From assembly GCA_050012675.1 (NCBI GenBank), contig JBEKGS010000001.1:124001-188000 (forward strand): a stretch of 64,000 nt of DNA, given 5' to 3'. Position 1 is the stretch's first letter; every line of letters begins with the position of its first letter. Below the pieces are notes generated by a model. The model had not been told where the DNA came from, did not search any database, and saw only the letters and a program-made list of their open reading frames with translations. This stretch comes from Fen-455 sp050012675 (GTDB taxonomy: Bacteria; Actinomycetota; Acidimicrobiia; Acidimicrobiales; Bog-793). Both the position numbers and the translations under genes were made by a program. This document shows, piece by piece, positions 8,194 through 17,387 of the stretch.

Positions 8194-9759
8194 GTGGCAG
8201 CAAGATCCGCCCGGCGGCGGCCGAAGGTCCTTGTCGGTACATCCCTGCTCGTCGTGGCCGTGCTGGCGCTCCCGCTCGCCTTCCTTCTGACCGAGTCTGC
8301 CGGTGCGGGCGTGTCCAACGTCTGGCACCTCATCTGGCGCTCGCTCACGGCGAGCCTTCTGTGGAACACGGTCCGGCTCACTTTCGTCGTCACGCTCCTT
8401 TGTGCGGTGATCGGGACACTCGCCGCATATGGCGTCGAGCGGACCGACCTGCCCGGCCGGAGCATCTGGGCTGTGCTGGTCGTGGTCCCTTTCGCCATCC
8501 CGGACTTCGTCGTGAGCTTCGGCTGGTCGTCGATTTCGACCTGGGTGCAGGGCTTCAGGGGAGCGGTGCTCGTCATGACGCTGGCCGTCTACCCCCTCGT
8601 GTACCTGCCCGTCGCCGCCAGCCTGCGCGGAGCCGACCCGGGTCAGGAGGAGATCGCCCGCAGCCTCGGGGCCGGACGTGTGAAGACCTTCTTCCGCATC
8701 ACCGTCGGCCAGGCGCGCCGGGCCATCTTGGGCGGGTGCCTTCTCGTGGCCCTCGTCATCCTCGCCGAGTACGGCGCTTTTGAGATCCTCGGGTTCCAGA
8801 CCTTCACGACGGAGATCTTCACGGAGTTCAACATCGTCGACACCTCGGTGGCCTGTGCCCTCTCGCTCGTGCTCGTTTTGCTGAGCCTCTTCGTGCTCGC
8901 GGGCGAGAGCGTCTCGGGAGGACGCGGCCGGCTGGGCCGCACGGGTCCGGGGGCCCAGAGGGTGCTCACCCGAAGCCACCTCGGTCGCGCGCGCCTGCCC
9001 GTGCTCCTCGGTTACTCGCTGCTCGTCCTGGCCGCTTTAGGGGTGCCGATCGGGTCGTCGGTCTACTGGATCTTCGAGGGCGGTGCACACGCCCTCACAG
9101 GAGCCTCGCTCGCCTCCGCCGCGTTGCACACGGCCGGCTACAGCCTCGGCGCCGCTTTAGTGGCTACGGCGATGGCGTTGCCGGTCGCACTGCTCGTCGC
9201 CCGCCACCCCGGGCGGCTGCACCTGTTCTTGGAGCGCTCCACGTTCCTCGTGCTCGCCATGCCCGGCCTCGTCGTCGCGCTCGCTCTCGCCTACTTCACC
9301 ACCCGCTACGCGGACAGCTTCGGTTACCAGACGGCACCCCTCCTCGTCCTCGCCTACTCGATCATGTTCTTCCCGCTCGCCCTCGTGTGCGTGCGGGCCT
9401 CGGTGGCACAGTCACCCGTGTCCCTCGAGGAGGTGGCGGCCTCGCTCGGGGTGCGCCGCCTCCCGGCGCTCGTGAGGGTGACCCTCCCCCTCGTCGCCCC
9501 CGGGGTGGCAGCGGGCTTCTGCCTCGTGTTCTTATCGGCTGTGACCGAGCTCACCGCGACCTTGATCCTCATACCCACCAACGCCGAGACGCTCGCGACC
9601 CAGTTCTGGGCCTATCAACAGAACCTCTCCTATGGCCAGGCTGCCCCGTTCGCGCTCGTCATCATTGCCGTCGCGGCCGTGCCGAGCTACGTGCTCGGTC
9701 GTTTCTTCGACCGGCTTCCCCGGCGCGGGCACGCGCAGGCACCTGTGGTCGTGACGTGA
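8194..9759 (+). CDS. Fused double-domain ABC permease (FbpB type)
   Basis: A 521-residue inner-membrane protein with about twelve hydrophobic segments made of two homologous permease halves, as in FbpB/ThiP proteins. Each half has an EAA coupling loop: EEIARSLGAGRVKTFFRIT in the first and LEEVAASLGVRRLPALVRV in the second. GTG 8194 starts three bases after the stop of the binding protein, and its own stop overlaps the start of the ATPase gene, so the three genes form one translationally coupled ABC importer, probably for ferric iron. Confidence 0.92.
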   Translation: MAARSARRRPKVLVGTSLLVVAVLALPLAFLLTESAGAGVSNVWHLIWRSLTASLLWNTVRLTFVVTLLCAVIGTLAAYGVERTDLPGRSIWAVLVVVPFAIPDFVVSFGWSSISTWVQGFRGAVLVMTLAVYPLVYLPVAASLRGADPGQEEIARSLGAGRVKTFFRITVGQARRAILGGCLLVALVILAEYGAFEILGFQTFTTEIFTEFNIVDTSVACALSLVLVLLSLFVLAGESVSGGRGRLGRTGPGAQRVLTRSHLGRARLPVLLGYSLLVLAALGVPIGSSVYWIFEGGAHALTGASLASAALHTAGYSLGAALVATAMALPVALLVARHPGRLHLFLERSTFLVLAMPGLVVALALAYFTTRYADSFGYQTAPLLVLAYSIMFFPLALVCVRASVAQSPVSLEEVAASLGVRRLPALVRVTLPLVAPGVAAGFCLVFLSAVTELTATLILIPTNAETLATQFWAYQQNLSYGQAAPFALVIIAVAAVPSYVLGRFFDRLPRRGHAQAPVVVT

Positions 9760-10865
9760 TCGACCTCGAGTTGACCGGCATCTCCAAGTCCTACGGCTCC
9801 CAAGCCGTGCTACAGGGTCTCGACCTCGCGGTCGTCGCAGGATCGTTCACCTCCATCCTCGGGCCCTCGGGCAGCGGGAAGACCACGCTCTTGCGCGTGA
9901 TCGCCGGCTTCGAGCGCGCCGACCGGGGCGTGGTCCGCCTGGGGGGAGAGGTCGTCGACGACGCTGAGCACTATCTGGCGCCTGACCGTCGCCGTATCGG
10001 CTTCGTCCCCCAGGAAGGCAGCCTGTTCCCGCACATGTCCGTGGAGCAGAACGTGGGCTTCGGCCTGCCCCGCGGCGAGCGTCGCGGCCGGCGCGTCGGC
10101 GAGCTGTTGGACATGGTCGGGCTCAAAGGCCTCGAGAGGCGTTATCCCCACCAGCTCTCGGGTGGCCAGCAACAGCGTGTCGCCCTCGCCCGCGCGCTCG
10201 CGATCGAACCGTCGCTGGTTCTTCTGGACGAGCCGTTCGCCTCGCTCGACGCCGCCCTCCGGGCCCAGCTGCGCCAGGATGTCCGGCGCGTGCTCAAGAC
10301 CGCCGGCACGACCGTGCTGCTCGTGACCCACGACCAGGACGAGGCGCTCTCGCTCGCCGATCGGGTGGCGGTGATCCACGACGGGCGGATCGGCCAGTGC
10401 GACACGCCCATGGCGCTCTACACACACCCCGCCAGCCCCGAGCTCGCCCTCGGTCTCGGGGAGACGAACTTCCTTCGCGGCACGGCGCGTGGCGGTGGCG
10501 CCGAGACCGCCCTCGGTGAGCTCATGATCGAGGACCGTGCGCACCCCGGCGCCGGCCGGCTCGAGGGCGAGAGCCTCGTCGTCCTCGTCCGCCCCGAGCA
10601 GATAGTGGTCTCGGCGGTGCAGGGTGAGGACCGCCGGACCGCCCGTGTCCTCGACTCGGAGTTCTACGGCCATGACGCCGTGGTGAGACTGCGGGCCGAA
10701 TGGGACGCATCGCTGACCCTCGTCGCCCGCACGTCGGAGGCCGGGTCCCTGCCAGAGGTGGGCGCGCGGGTGGCGCTGTCGGTCCGCGGGCGAGTCGTCG
10801 CCTGGCCCGCGGCCTTGCCGGAGAGCCGCACCCAAGTCGGGGACGGCACCGTGGGCGGCTCGTGA
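9756..10865 (+). CDS. ABC transporter ATP-binding protein (FbpC type)
   Basis: ATPase subunit of the importer encoded just upstream. Walker A is GPSGSGKT, the signature is LSGGQQQRVALARAL, Walker B is LVLLDEP, and the switch histidine lies in LLVTHDQDEALS. The ~120 residues after the ABC domain form a TOBE-like regulatory domain (VRPEQIVVS). The open frame extends upstream inside the permease gene, but the family start MIDLELTGISKSYG fits GTG 9756, which overlaps the permease TGA (9757-9759). This gives 369 residues, normal for FbpC/PotA-like ATPases. Confidence 0.93.
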   Translation: MIDLELTGISKSYGSQAVLQGLDLAVVAGSFTSILGPSGSGKTTLLRVIAGFERADRGVVRLGGEVVDDAEHYLAPDRRRIGFVPQEGSLFPHMSVEQNVGFGLPRGERRGRRVGELLDMVGLKGLERRYPHQLSGGQQQRVALARALAIEPSLVLLDEPFASLDAALRAQLRQDVRRVLKTAGTTVLLVTHDQDEALSLADRVAVIHDGRIGQCDTPMALYTHPASPELALGLGETNFLRGTARGGGAETALGELMIEDRAHPGAGRLEGESLVVLVRPEQIVVSAVQGEDRRTARVLDSEFYGHDAVVRLRAEWDASLTLVARTSEAGSLPEVGARVALSVRGRVVAWPAALPESRTQVGDGTVGGS

Positions 10866-10907
10866 CGGCGCGGGCCGCCCGGGCCGGTCCCGCGAGATGA
10901 TGGTTTC

Positions 10908-12101
10908 ATGACACGCCGCCCCGCCACCTGGAGGTCGCGCCCGTCGCGAGGGCACCGATACCTGCCGTGCGCGACAGGGGCGCTCCTGAGCGTGCTCTTT
11001 GTCTCGTTCGCGCCGGGGACCGCCGCCCCTTTGGGCACCGAGGCTGTGGCCACGCCGCAGGTCGCGACCCCGAACGTCGCCTGCGCCGGGGCCGGTGCCG
11101 TCTCCACCTGGACCCTCTCGCGGCTCGCCTCTCAGGTCGTCGTCGTTCCCGTCGACGAGAGCGAGGTCGCTTCGGTGGCGCCCGAGGTCGCCGCCGGGGT
11201 GGGTGGGGTGATCCTGCTCGGGGCGAGCGCACCCTCAGACCTCAAAGCGGCGCTCGGTCACCTCGCCGCAACGGCGCCCGACGGCATCGCCCCGTTCGTG
11301 ATGACCGATGAGGAAGGTGGCGTGATCCAGCGCATGGCGAACCTGGTCGGGTCCATCCCCTCGGCGAGGCAGATGGGCGCCACCATGACGACGTCGGAGA
11401 TCCGCCTTCTGGCCACGAACCTCGCCCGGCGCATGCTGGCGGCGGGCGTGACGATGGACCTTGCTCCGGTGCTCGACGTCGACGGCGGCCAGGGTCCCGA
11501 CAACGAGGACCCGGACGGCACGCGCTCGTTCAGTGCCGACGAGAAGATCGCGTCGGAGGACGGGCTCGTCTTCGCGGCCGGGCTCGAGGCGGGCGGGATC
11601 GTGCCCGTCGTCAAGCACTTCCCCGGCCTCGGCGGGGCGACGGGCAACACCGACGTCATGCCGGCCTCCACACCGCCGTGGAGCACCCTCAAACATGACG
11701 GGCTCATCCCCTTCGAGGACGCGATCGAGGCGAAGGTCCCGGCGGTCATGATCTCCAACGCCACGGTTCCCGGGCTGACCGGCGTTCCTGCGAGTGTCTC
11801 CCCTGCCGTCATCACGGGGCTGCTGCGCCATCAGCTCGGCTTCAAGGGCCTCGTCATCACCGACTCGCTCTCGGCTGTAGCCCTCAGCGCTGCCGGGTAC
11901 ACGGTCCCCGAAGCGACCGTGGCGGCTTTGGAGGCGGGCGCGGACATGGTGCTGTTCGACGCGGACCCGACAGCTGTGGCGTCGGTCACGAAGGAAACGA
12001 TCTCCGCGGTGACGGCCGCTGTGAGCGCGGGCAAGCTGGGGCGTTCCCGGCTCGTGAGCGCCGTCACTCACATCCTCGATGTCAAGCACTTCAAGTGCTG
12101 A
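10908..12101 (+). CDS. Secreted GH3 beta-N-acetylhexosaminidase, LpqI/NagZ-like
   Basis: 397-residue glycoside hydrolase family 3 protein with an N-terminal basic-hydrophobic signal region (YLPCATGALLSVLFVSFAP). The family signatures are FVMTDEEGGVIQRM, PVLDVDGG, VVKHFPGLGGATGNTD and the nucleophile Asp in LVITDSLSAVAL. The GLGGATGNTD variant matches mycobacterial LpqI-like enzymes rather than the GHGDTxxDSH of Gram-negative NagZ. It probably removes N-acetylglucosamine from cell-wall fragments outside the membrane. It starts 42 bases after the ATPase gene and may share its transcript, though the functions are not obviously linked. Confidence 0.88.
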   Translation: MTRRPATWRSRPSRGHRYLPCATGALLSVLFVSFAPGTAAPLGTEAVATPQVATPNVACAGAGAVSTWTLSRLASQVVVVPVDESEVASVAPEVAAGVGGVILLGASAPSDLKAALGHLAATAPDGIAPFVMTDEEGGVIQRMANLVGSIPSARQMGATMTTSEIRLLATNLARRMLAAGVTMDLAPVLDVDGGQGPDNEDPDGTRSFSADEKIASEDGLVFAAGLEAGGIVPVVKHFPGLGGATGNTDVMPASTPPWSTLKHDGLIPFEDAIEAKVPAVMISNATVPGLTGVPASVSPAVITGLLRHQLGFKGLVITDSLSAVALSAAGYTVPEATVAALEAGADMVLFDADPTAVASVTKETISAVTAAVSAGKLGRSRLVSAVTHILDVKHFKC

Positions 12102-12127
12102 GCGCGGCGGCGCCGCCCCCTCTTTGA

Positions 12128-12150
12128 TCCGGGCCGCTTTTCTGCCCGGA
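12128..12150 (+). terminator. Hairpin after the GH3 gene, terminator-like
   Basis: Seven-base-pair stem TCCGGGC (12128-12134) and GCCCGGA (12144-12150) with a nine-base loop containing TTTT, 27 bases after the GH3 stop. There is no T-run after it, as is common in high-GC actinobacteria. Confidence 0.4.
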
Positions 12151-12290
12151 CTGGCGGCGTCCTAGACTCGCAGACAGACCGCTCAAGGTCATCGCTCGCG
12201 TTCAGGGTTCCTACCGGCTCCTCGGAGAAGGGCAGGCCCCGGCCACCTCACATGGTCACCCGGAGACGCCAAGGGCACGGAGGTACCGTC

Positions 12291-13550
12291 ATGGAAACGT
12301 CCGAAGTAATCGCCGGCGCCGAGGAGCAAGTCGTCGACGAGGCAGTCGCCGAGCTCGAGCCCCGTCACACGAGCGACCAGACCTCGAGTCCGGAGATGCG
12401 CCACCGGCACCTGCGGGACCTGTTCCGGCTCGTGGTCAAGTGCGTGCAACAAGGCAGTGCCGAGCCGATCATCGCCTCGTGTCAACAGCTCGCGGCGGAC
12501 CGCTTCGCGGCAGGTTTCGACATCAGCGAGGTGCAAGGAGAGTTCAACGTCCTGGAGGAGGTGCTCTGGCGCGTAGTGGCTGAGCACCTGGCCGGCGACC
12601 AGCGCATCGAGGCACTCGAGCTCCTCAACACGGTCTTCGGGGCGGGAAGGGATGCCTTGGCGCGTACCTATGTCGCTCTCGCTGGCAGCCGGAACCCTTC
12701 GAAGGACGAGCAGCCCGCCGCGTCGCCAGCAGGCGACGGCCCGGGTGAGGACCCGGCGAAGGACCTCGTGAATGGCACCCTCGCCATAGAGGTCATGGGC
12801 AGGGTAGGCGTCATCACCCTCGGTGACAGGCACCGGCGCAACGCCATCAGCGCCGCTTTGGCGAACGGCATCGTGGCGGCGCTCGAGCACTTGCGGACCG
12901 AGGACGTGCGCGCGGTCGTGCTCCGGGCGGCGGCGGGGATGCGCGTGTGGTCGTCGGGACGTGACATAACCGAGCTTCCCCGGGGCCGACGCGACCCGCT
13001 CGCCTACAACGACCCTCTCGAGGAGCTGATCCGTGAGGTGCGCACGTTCCCGGCCCCGGTGATCGCGATGGTGCACGGTTCGGTGTGGGGTGGGGCTTTC
13101 GACCTCGTGCTCAGCTGCGACATGGTCATCGCCGACGAGACGGCGATGTTCGCCATCACACCTGCCAACCTCGGGCTCCCCTACAACACGACGGGGCTGC
13201 TCCACTTCCTCGGGCGCCTCCCGATCAACCTCATAAAGGAGCTGTTCTTCGTGGCCGCGCCCGTCGATGCCCACAAGGCCAAGGAGTGGCTGATCATCAA
13301 CCACCTGGTGGAGGCGACCGAGCTCGAGGCCTACACCTTGGACCTGGCCGCGACCATGGCGTCGAAGTCACCTCTCGCCATCTCGGTGATCAAAGAGCAG
13401 CTGCGCGTCCTCAACGACTACCAGCCCATCGCGGCCCAGGTCTACGAGCGCATCCAAGGCCTGCGTCGGGAGGCTTACGACTCGAGCGACTATCTCGAGG
13501 GCCTGAACGCCTTCGCCGAGAAGCGACAGCCGGTCTTCCGGGGCACCTGA
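12291..13550 (+). CDS. RsbRD-like N-terminal domain fused to methylmalonyl-CoA decarboxylase-like (crotonase) domain
   Basis: 419 residues from ATG 12291, which has CGGAGG (12278-12283) seven bases upstream. The C-terminal ~255 residues closely follow E. coli methylmalonyl-CoA decarboxylase ScpB/YgfG: ELPRGRRDPLAYNDP, VHGSVWGGAFD, TPANLGLPYN, and a matching end (ERIQGLRREAYDSSDYLEGLNAFAEKRQP). The GHDI histidine of ScpB is Arg here (SSGRDITELP), while the tyrosine of GxPYN is kept. The N-terminal part (~35-130) is a helical region resembling the RsbT co-antagonist RsbRD N-terminal domain of stressosome proteins (RHLRDLFRLVVKCVQ, FDISEVQGEFNVLEEVLW), followed by a Pro/Asp-rich linker. The domain match at the N-terminus is tentative; the crotonase part is firm. 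Confidence 0.85.
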   Translation: METSEVIAGAEEQVVDEAVAELEPRHTSDQTSSPEMRHRHLRDLFRLVVKCVQQGSAEPIIASCQQLAADRFAAGFDISEVQGEFNVLEEVLWRVVAEHLAGDQRIEALELLNTVFGAGRDALARTYVALAGSRNPSKDEQPAASPAGDGPGEDPAKDLVNGTLAIEVMGRVGVITLGDRHRRNAISAALANGIVAALEHLRTEDVRAVVLRAAAGMRVWSSGRDITELPRGRRDPLAYNDPLEELIREVRTFPAPVIAMVHGSVWGGAFDLVLSCDMVIADETAMFAITPANLGLPYNTTGLLHFLGRLPINLIKELFFVAAPVDAHKAKEWLIINHLVEATELEAYTLDLAATMASKSPLAISVIKEQLRVLNDYQPIAAQVYERIQGLRREAYDSSDYLEGLNAFAEKRQPVFRGT

Positions 13551-13571
13551 GCCTGGAGGTCCTGGAACAAG

Positions 13572-13589
13572 GCGCCCGGAACCGGGTGC
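13572..13589 (+). terminator. Hairpin after the decarboxylase-like gene
   Basis: Stem GCGCCCG (13572-13578) pairs with CGGGTGC (13583-13589), one G-T wobble, around a GAAC tetraloop, 21 bases after the stop codon. It is a compact GC-rich hairpin without a T-run. Confidence 0.4.
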
Positions 13590-14217
13590 AGGCGCCGACG
13601 AACAGCTCGAGCGCACGGGCGACTTGAGCTGCGACCTCGCAGTCGCCGGGGCTTGGTTCGAAGAGCTGCCGCCAGGAGCAGGTCCACGTGCTTGCCCGAG
13701 AGAGCTCCCCGAAGCCGCGCAGCCGGCGCAGCCCCGATGGCCATTCTTGTGACGGGCGTTGTCCCGGCGCCCGACGCAGAGGCGCAACGACCAGAGGAAG
13801 AACCGGCTTATTGGCGAGGGCTCTGCGCAGCAGCTGGCGCGGACCGATCTACCCCGTTGTTCCCACACGTTTCTTCGCAGCCCCGTCGCGCAACAGCCGG
13901 CGGTTCGTTCGAGTACGAGAGCCTCGTCGAAGGTGCCGGTCACGAATCGCGTTTCGGCCGCAACCTTTCATGAACGACAAGTCGACGAGGACTTTCCCGT
14001 GCAGATCGTCACCCAGTCCTTGCGTGCAGCCGACGACCGCGAGGACCAACTGTTGACCCGCGCGGCGCCTTGGGTGCCCTAAGAGGGCAAAGGCCACCGG
14101 CTCGCAACACCGTCACGGACCCGCCATCGTTCCATCGGGCAACCGAAATGGTTGTCATGAGGATTTCACTGGCTGTTTACTCTGCGACCCCCAATAGTCC
14201 TTCCAAAGTGGCGCTGC
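13590..14217 (+). other. Gene-poor stretch before the phosphonate operon
   Basis: About 630 bases without a convincing gene. Several frames are open, the longest about 120 codons, but their composition is arginine/serine-rich and no family features were found. One of them (frame from 13759) ends with a more protein-like acidic stretch near 13970-14080 and could be a decayed remnant; this is weak. The base composition becomes more AT-rich after about 14140, where promoter elements for the phn operon are expected. Confidence 0.4.
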
Positions 14218-14239
14218 GTTCATTCCGCCTTCATTTGCG
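14218..14239 (+). promoter_or_regulatory. PHO box (two direct 11-nt units) before the phosphonate operon
   Basis: GTTCATTCCGC (14218-14228) is followed directly by CTTCATTTGCG (14229-14239). Against the actinobacterial PhoP consensus G(G/T)TCAYYYR(G/C)G these score 9/11 and 10/11, in the correct tandem 11-nt spacing and orientation, about 113 bases before the first phn start codon. This predicts induction of phosphonate uptake under phosphate limitation. Confidence 0.6.
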
Positions 14240-14351
14240 CCAGTTATGTTGCGCCCGGGCTGCCAGTTCGGTGGTTCAAGGAACCGGGACCGGAGCGGGT
14301 CGCGCCGTGAACGGAACGTTCGTCAGGGACGAGAAGGAGGATCCGAGCGGG

Positions 14352-15548
14352 ATGCAGAAGAAAACAGCCCTGCGCTGGTACGCCGGCGTAGCCATTGCAG
14401 CGTCGGCCCTTGTGGCCGGGTTCGGGGCGGTCACGAGCGCAAGCGCGAGCGTAACTAGCTCCCACGCCTCCTCGGCGAGCTGCTGGACGACGGCTTTGAC
14501 CGCCAACCAGTGTGGCGGCATGAGCGCGCTCGTCGCCGCCGCCAAGGCCGAGGGCAACCTCACCGTCACGACCGACCCGACCACGTGGGCGAACTACGGC
14601 AACATCATGAAGGACTTCACGGCCAAGTACGGCATCAAGATCCTTGACACCAACCCGAACGGGACGAGCGCTGACGAGATCCAAGAGATCGTGAGCGACA
14701 AGGGCAAGCCCGCCGAGCCCGACGTGCTCGACATCGGCCTTACCTACGCCACAGAGGCCGTGAGCGGCGAGCCCGGGGTCTTCACGGGCCCGATCTTCTC
14801 GCCCTACGAGACCCAGGAGTGGAACGAAATCCCCTCAAGCGGGAAGAACCCCAAGGGCTACTGGGCCTATGACTACGCGGGCCTCGTGACCATCGGCTAC
14901 AACGCCAACGTCATCAAGACCGCGCCGACCACTTGGTCGGACCTGCTCCTTCCGGAGTTCAAGGACGCGGTCGGCCTCGACAACGCTCCGACGGCCTCGG
15001 GTGCTGGCTTCGGCGCGGTGATGGCGGCCGCCATCAACAACGGCGGCTCGGTGACCAACGTCCAGCCGGGCATCAACTTCTTCAAGAAGCTGCACGCAGC
15101 CGGGAACTTCAACCCGATCGAGGCCGGCGGAGCCGGCGACGGGCCGATGGCGGACAAGAGCGTGCTCGCCACGATCGACTGGAACTTCAACCAATTGTCG
15201 TGGCAACAGGAGCTGGCGAAGTCCCCGGGCATCGACTGGAAGATCGTCGTTCCGGCGGGCAAGCCGTACGCGCAGTACTACGCGATGGCGATCAGCGCCT
15301 ACGCCCCACACCCGGCGGCGGCGCGGCTGTGGCTCGAGTACCTCTACTCGCCGACCGGCCAGAACCTGTGGGCCGAGGGCGGGACGCTTCCCGCCACCTG
15401 GACGACGATGGTGAAAGATGGCACGGCATCGGCAGCGGCCAAAAAAGCCGTCCCGACGCTCAGTCAGGCGCCCGTAACCGCCACCCCGTCCGAGGTCACG
15501 GCGGGCCAGGACCTCGTCATCAAGGAGTGGGCGTCTGCAGTTGGCTGA
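14352..15548 (+). CDS. phnS: 2-aminoethylphosphonate ABC transporter substrate-binding protein
   Basis: 398-residue secreted binding protein of the iron/AEP-type extracellular solute-binding family. ATG 14352 is chosen because AAGGAGG (14334-14340) lies upstream and the protein then begins with a clean signal peptide (WYAGVAIAASALVAGFGAVTSASAS). The mature part shows the binding-protein pattern DPTTWANYGNIMKDFTAKYG, KGYWAYDYAGLVTIGYN and YSPTGQNLWAEGG. The permease pair and ATPase follow, then phnW, phnX and a PbfA-like gene, which together argue strongly for 2-aminoethylphosphonate as ligand. The upstream PHO box suggests PhoP control. Confidence 0.88.
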   Translation: MQKKTALRWYAGVAIAASALVAGFGAVTSASASVTSSHASSASCWTTALTANQCGGMSALVAAAKAEGNLTVTTDPTTWANYGNIMKDFTAKYGIKILDTNPNGTSADEIQEIVSDKGKPAEPDVLDIGLTYATEAVSGEPGVFTGPIFSPYETQEWNEIPSSGKNPKGYWAYDYAGLVTIGYNANVIKTAPTTWSDLLLPEFKDAVGLDNAPTASGAGFGAVMAAAINNGGSVTNVQPGINFFKKLHAAGNFNPIEAGGAGDGPMADKSVLATIDWNFNQLSWQQELAKSPGIDWKIVVPAGKPYAQYYAMAISAYAPHPAAARLWLEYLYSPTGQNLWAEGGTLPATWTTMVKDGTASAAAKKAVPTLSQAPVTATPSEVTAGQDLVIKEWASAVG

Positions 15549-16473
15549 TCCGCCTGCGGGTACCGCATCCGGTGAGGGCAGGGTCCGCGTCAGCGACGCG
15601 GGCCCTGCTGTGCACCGCGGCCGGCGACGCGGTCTCCTGGCGGTGATCGGCGTCGCCCCGTTTTTCGTCTACGTCGGGCTCTTTCTCGTCGTGCCCGCCG
15701 GCTCGGTGATGGTCGAGGCATTCCACGACAACAACGGTCGCCTCTCACTCGCCAACATCCGCACGCTGCTCGACTCGAGCCAGCCCTACCTCCATGACTA
15801 CGCCACGAGCCTCGAGCTGGCGGCGGTCTCGGCTGTTGTCGCAGGAGTCATCGGCCTTCTCGGCGCGGTCGCGCTCGTGAGCTTCCCGAACCGCACGATG
15901 CGCCATCTCGTGTCGACGGCCTGCGGGGTGCTCGCCAACACCGGAGGTGTGCCGCTCGCGTTCGCCTTCATCGCCTCGGTCGGCAACAGCGGCGTCATCA
16001 CCGACCTTCTGGCTCGGCTCGGGTTCAATCCCTACGACCACGGCTTCAACATCTCGTCCTTCTCAGGCCTTGTCATCGTGTACCTCTACTTCCTGCTGCC
16101 CCTCACCATTCTGCTGATGTTGCCGCCCGTCGAGGCGCTGCGACGCGAGTGGCGGGAAGCGGCCTCGACGCTCGGGGCCGACACGCGCACCTACTGGCGC
16201 AAGGTCGGGCTCCCCGTCATCGCCCCACCGTTCGTGGCGACGATGATGGTTCTTTTCATGGACGCCTTTGCTGCCTACGCCACGGCGGACGTCTTGACCA
16301 CAGGCGTCGTCCCGCTCGTGCCGCTCACGATCGGGCAGTTCTTAGACGGGAACGCCGTGGCAAACCAGGTCCACCTCGGTGACGCGCTTGGCTTTGGGAT
16401 GGTGGTCGTGGTGATCATCGCCGGCGCACTCTACGTATTCGTGCAGCGCCGCACTTCACGATGGTTGCGATGA
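15541..16473 (+). CDS. phnU: 2-aminoethylphosphonate ABC transporter permease 1
   Basis: 310-residue permease with six predicted membrane segments and the EAA loop REWREAASTLGADTRTYWRKVGLP. TTG 15541 overlaps the stop of the binding-protein gene by eight bases; a GTG near 15571 is an alternative, since the first ~30 residues are not family-like. It pairs with the second permease downstream to form the membrane channel of the AEP importer. The PhnU/PhnV assignment follows gene order and is not certain. Confidence 0.87.
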   Translation: MADPPAGTASGEGRVRVSDAGPAVHRGRRRGLLAVIGVAPFFVYVGLFLVVPAGSVMVEAFHDNNGRLSLANIRTLLDSSQPYLHDYATSLELAAVSAVVAGVIGLLGAVALVSFPNRTMRHLVSTACGVLANTGGVPLAFAFIASVGNSGVITDLLARLGFNPYDHGFNISSFSGLVIVYLYFLLPLTILLMLPPVEALRREWREAASTLGADTRTYWRKVGLPVIAPPFVATMMVLFMDAFAAYATADVLTTGVVPLVPLTIGQFLDGNAVANQVHLGDALGFGMVVVVIIAGALYVFVQRRTSRWLR

Positions 16474-16513
16474 GCGGGCTCTCGATAAGGGCGGCTTGGA
16501 GGAGGCCACCGTC

Positions 16514-17368
16514 ATGATCCGCAGCCGCACGTTCGGTTTCGTCACGCTGGGTCTGATCGGGCTCTACGTGATCGTCCCGATGTACGCGACCGTGCAGTTC
16601 AGCCTGGAAGGCGGCTTCCATGGTCGGCTTTCGTTCGCCGCGTACTCCCAGGGGCTCTCGCAGCCCGGTCTCGGCTCGAGCATTGTCACCTCGATCGAGG
16701 TCGCCTTCGGAGCGATGGCGCTGACGCTCGCGCTGCTCGTGCCGACGATCATCTTCGTCAACCTGCGCCGGCCGCGCTGGCGGACCGTACTCGAGGCGGT
16801 CTCGCTGCTACCGCTCGGCGTACCGCCCATAGTTATCATCGTCGGGGTGCTCGGCGTCTACAACAGCCTGCCGAACTGGATCATCGCCTCGCCGGTGATC
16901 CTCGTGCTGCTTTACGTAGTCCTAGCTCTGCCGTACTCGTACCGGGCGATCGACGCCGGCGTGCGCTCGATCGACCTGCACACCCTCGTCGAGGCGGGCC
17001 GCTCGATGGGGGCCGGTTGGATCAAGCTGTTCTCACGGGTGCTGTTCCCCAATCTGCGGTCGGGCATCCTCGCCGCGTCGTTCCTCGTCGTCGCGCTCTC
17101 GCTCGGTGAGTACGCCGTCGCCAGCCTCCTCTTGCCCACGCAGCCGACCTTCCCCGTGTTCCTGGCGAGCGTCGAGACGAGCGGCGTGTACCTGTCCGTC
17201 GCGCTCTCGGTTATCGCCTTGGCCGTCACGTGGGGCCTGCTCGCAGCCATCTCCATCTTCGGTTCCGGCCGCCGGCGCAGCTCAGCCGCCGTGACCGGCG
17301 CCGCCGCGCCGGAGGGGCCGCCCGCCGGGATCGCCGTCGCCTCGGCATCCGCCGAGGTTGTCTCATGA
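16514..17368 (+). CDS. phnV: 2-aminoethylphosphonate ABC transporter permease 2
   Basis: 284-residue permease with about six hydrophobic segments and an EAA loop LVEAGRSMGAGWIKLFSRVL. ATG 16514 is preferred over TTG 16496 because GGAGGAGG (about 16498-16505) then serves as ribosome binding site. Only ~40 bases separate it from the first permease gene. The C-terminal tail is rich in Ala/Pro and extends past the last membrane segment. It is the second half of the AEP channel. Confidence 0.87.
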   Translation: MIRSRTFGFVTLGLIGLYVIVPMYATVQFSLEGGFHGRLSFAAYSQGLSQPGLGSSIVTSIEVAFGAMALTLALLVPTIIFVNLRRPRWRTVLEAVSLLPLGVPPIVIIVGVLGVYNSLPNWIIASPVILVLLYVVLALPYSYRAIDAGVRSIDLHTLVEAGRSMGAGWIKLFSRVLFPNLRSGILAASFLVVALSLGEYAVASLLLPTQPTFPVFLASVETSGVYLSVALSVIALAVTWGLLAAISIFGSGRRRSSAAVTGAAAPEGPPAGIAVASASAEVVS

Positions 17369-17387
17369 CGAGTGTGCAGGAGGTCAC

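Noticed and set aside
13653..14082. Overlapping plus-strand open frames of ~105-120 codons before the phn operon
   Set aside because: Arg/Ser-rich composition, no ribosome binding site or family features; treated as non-coding, possibly decayed DNA.
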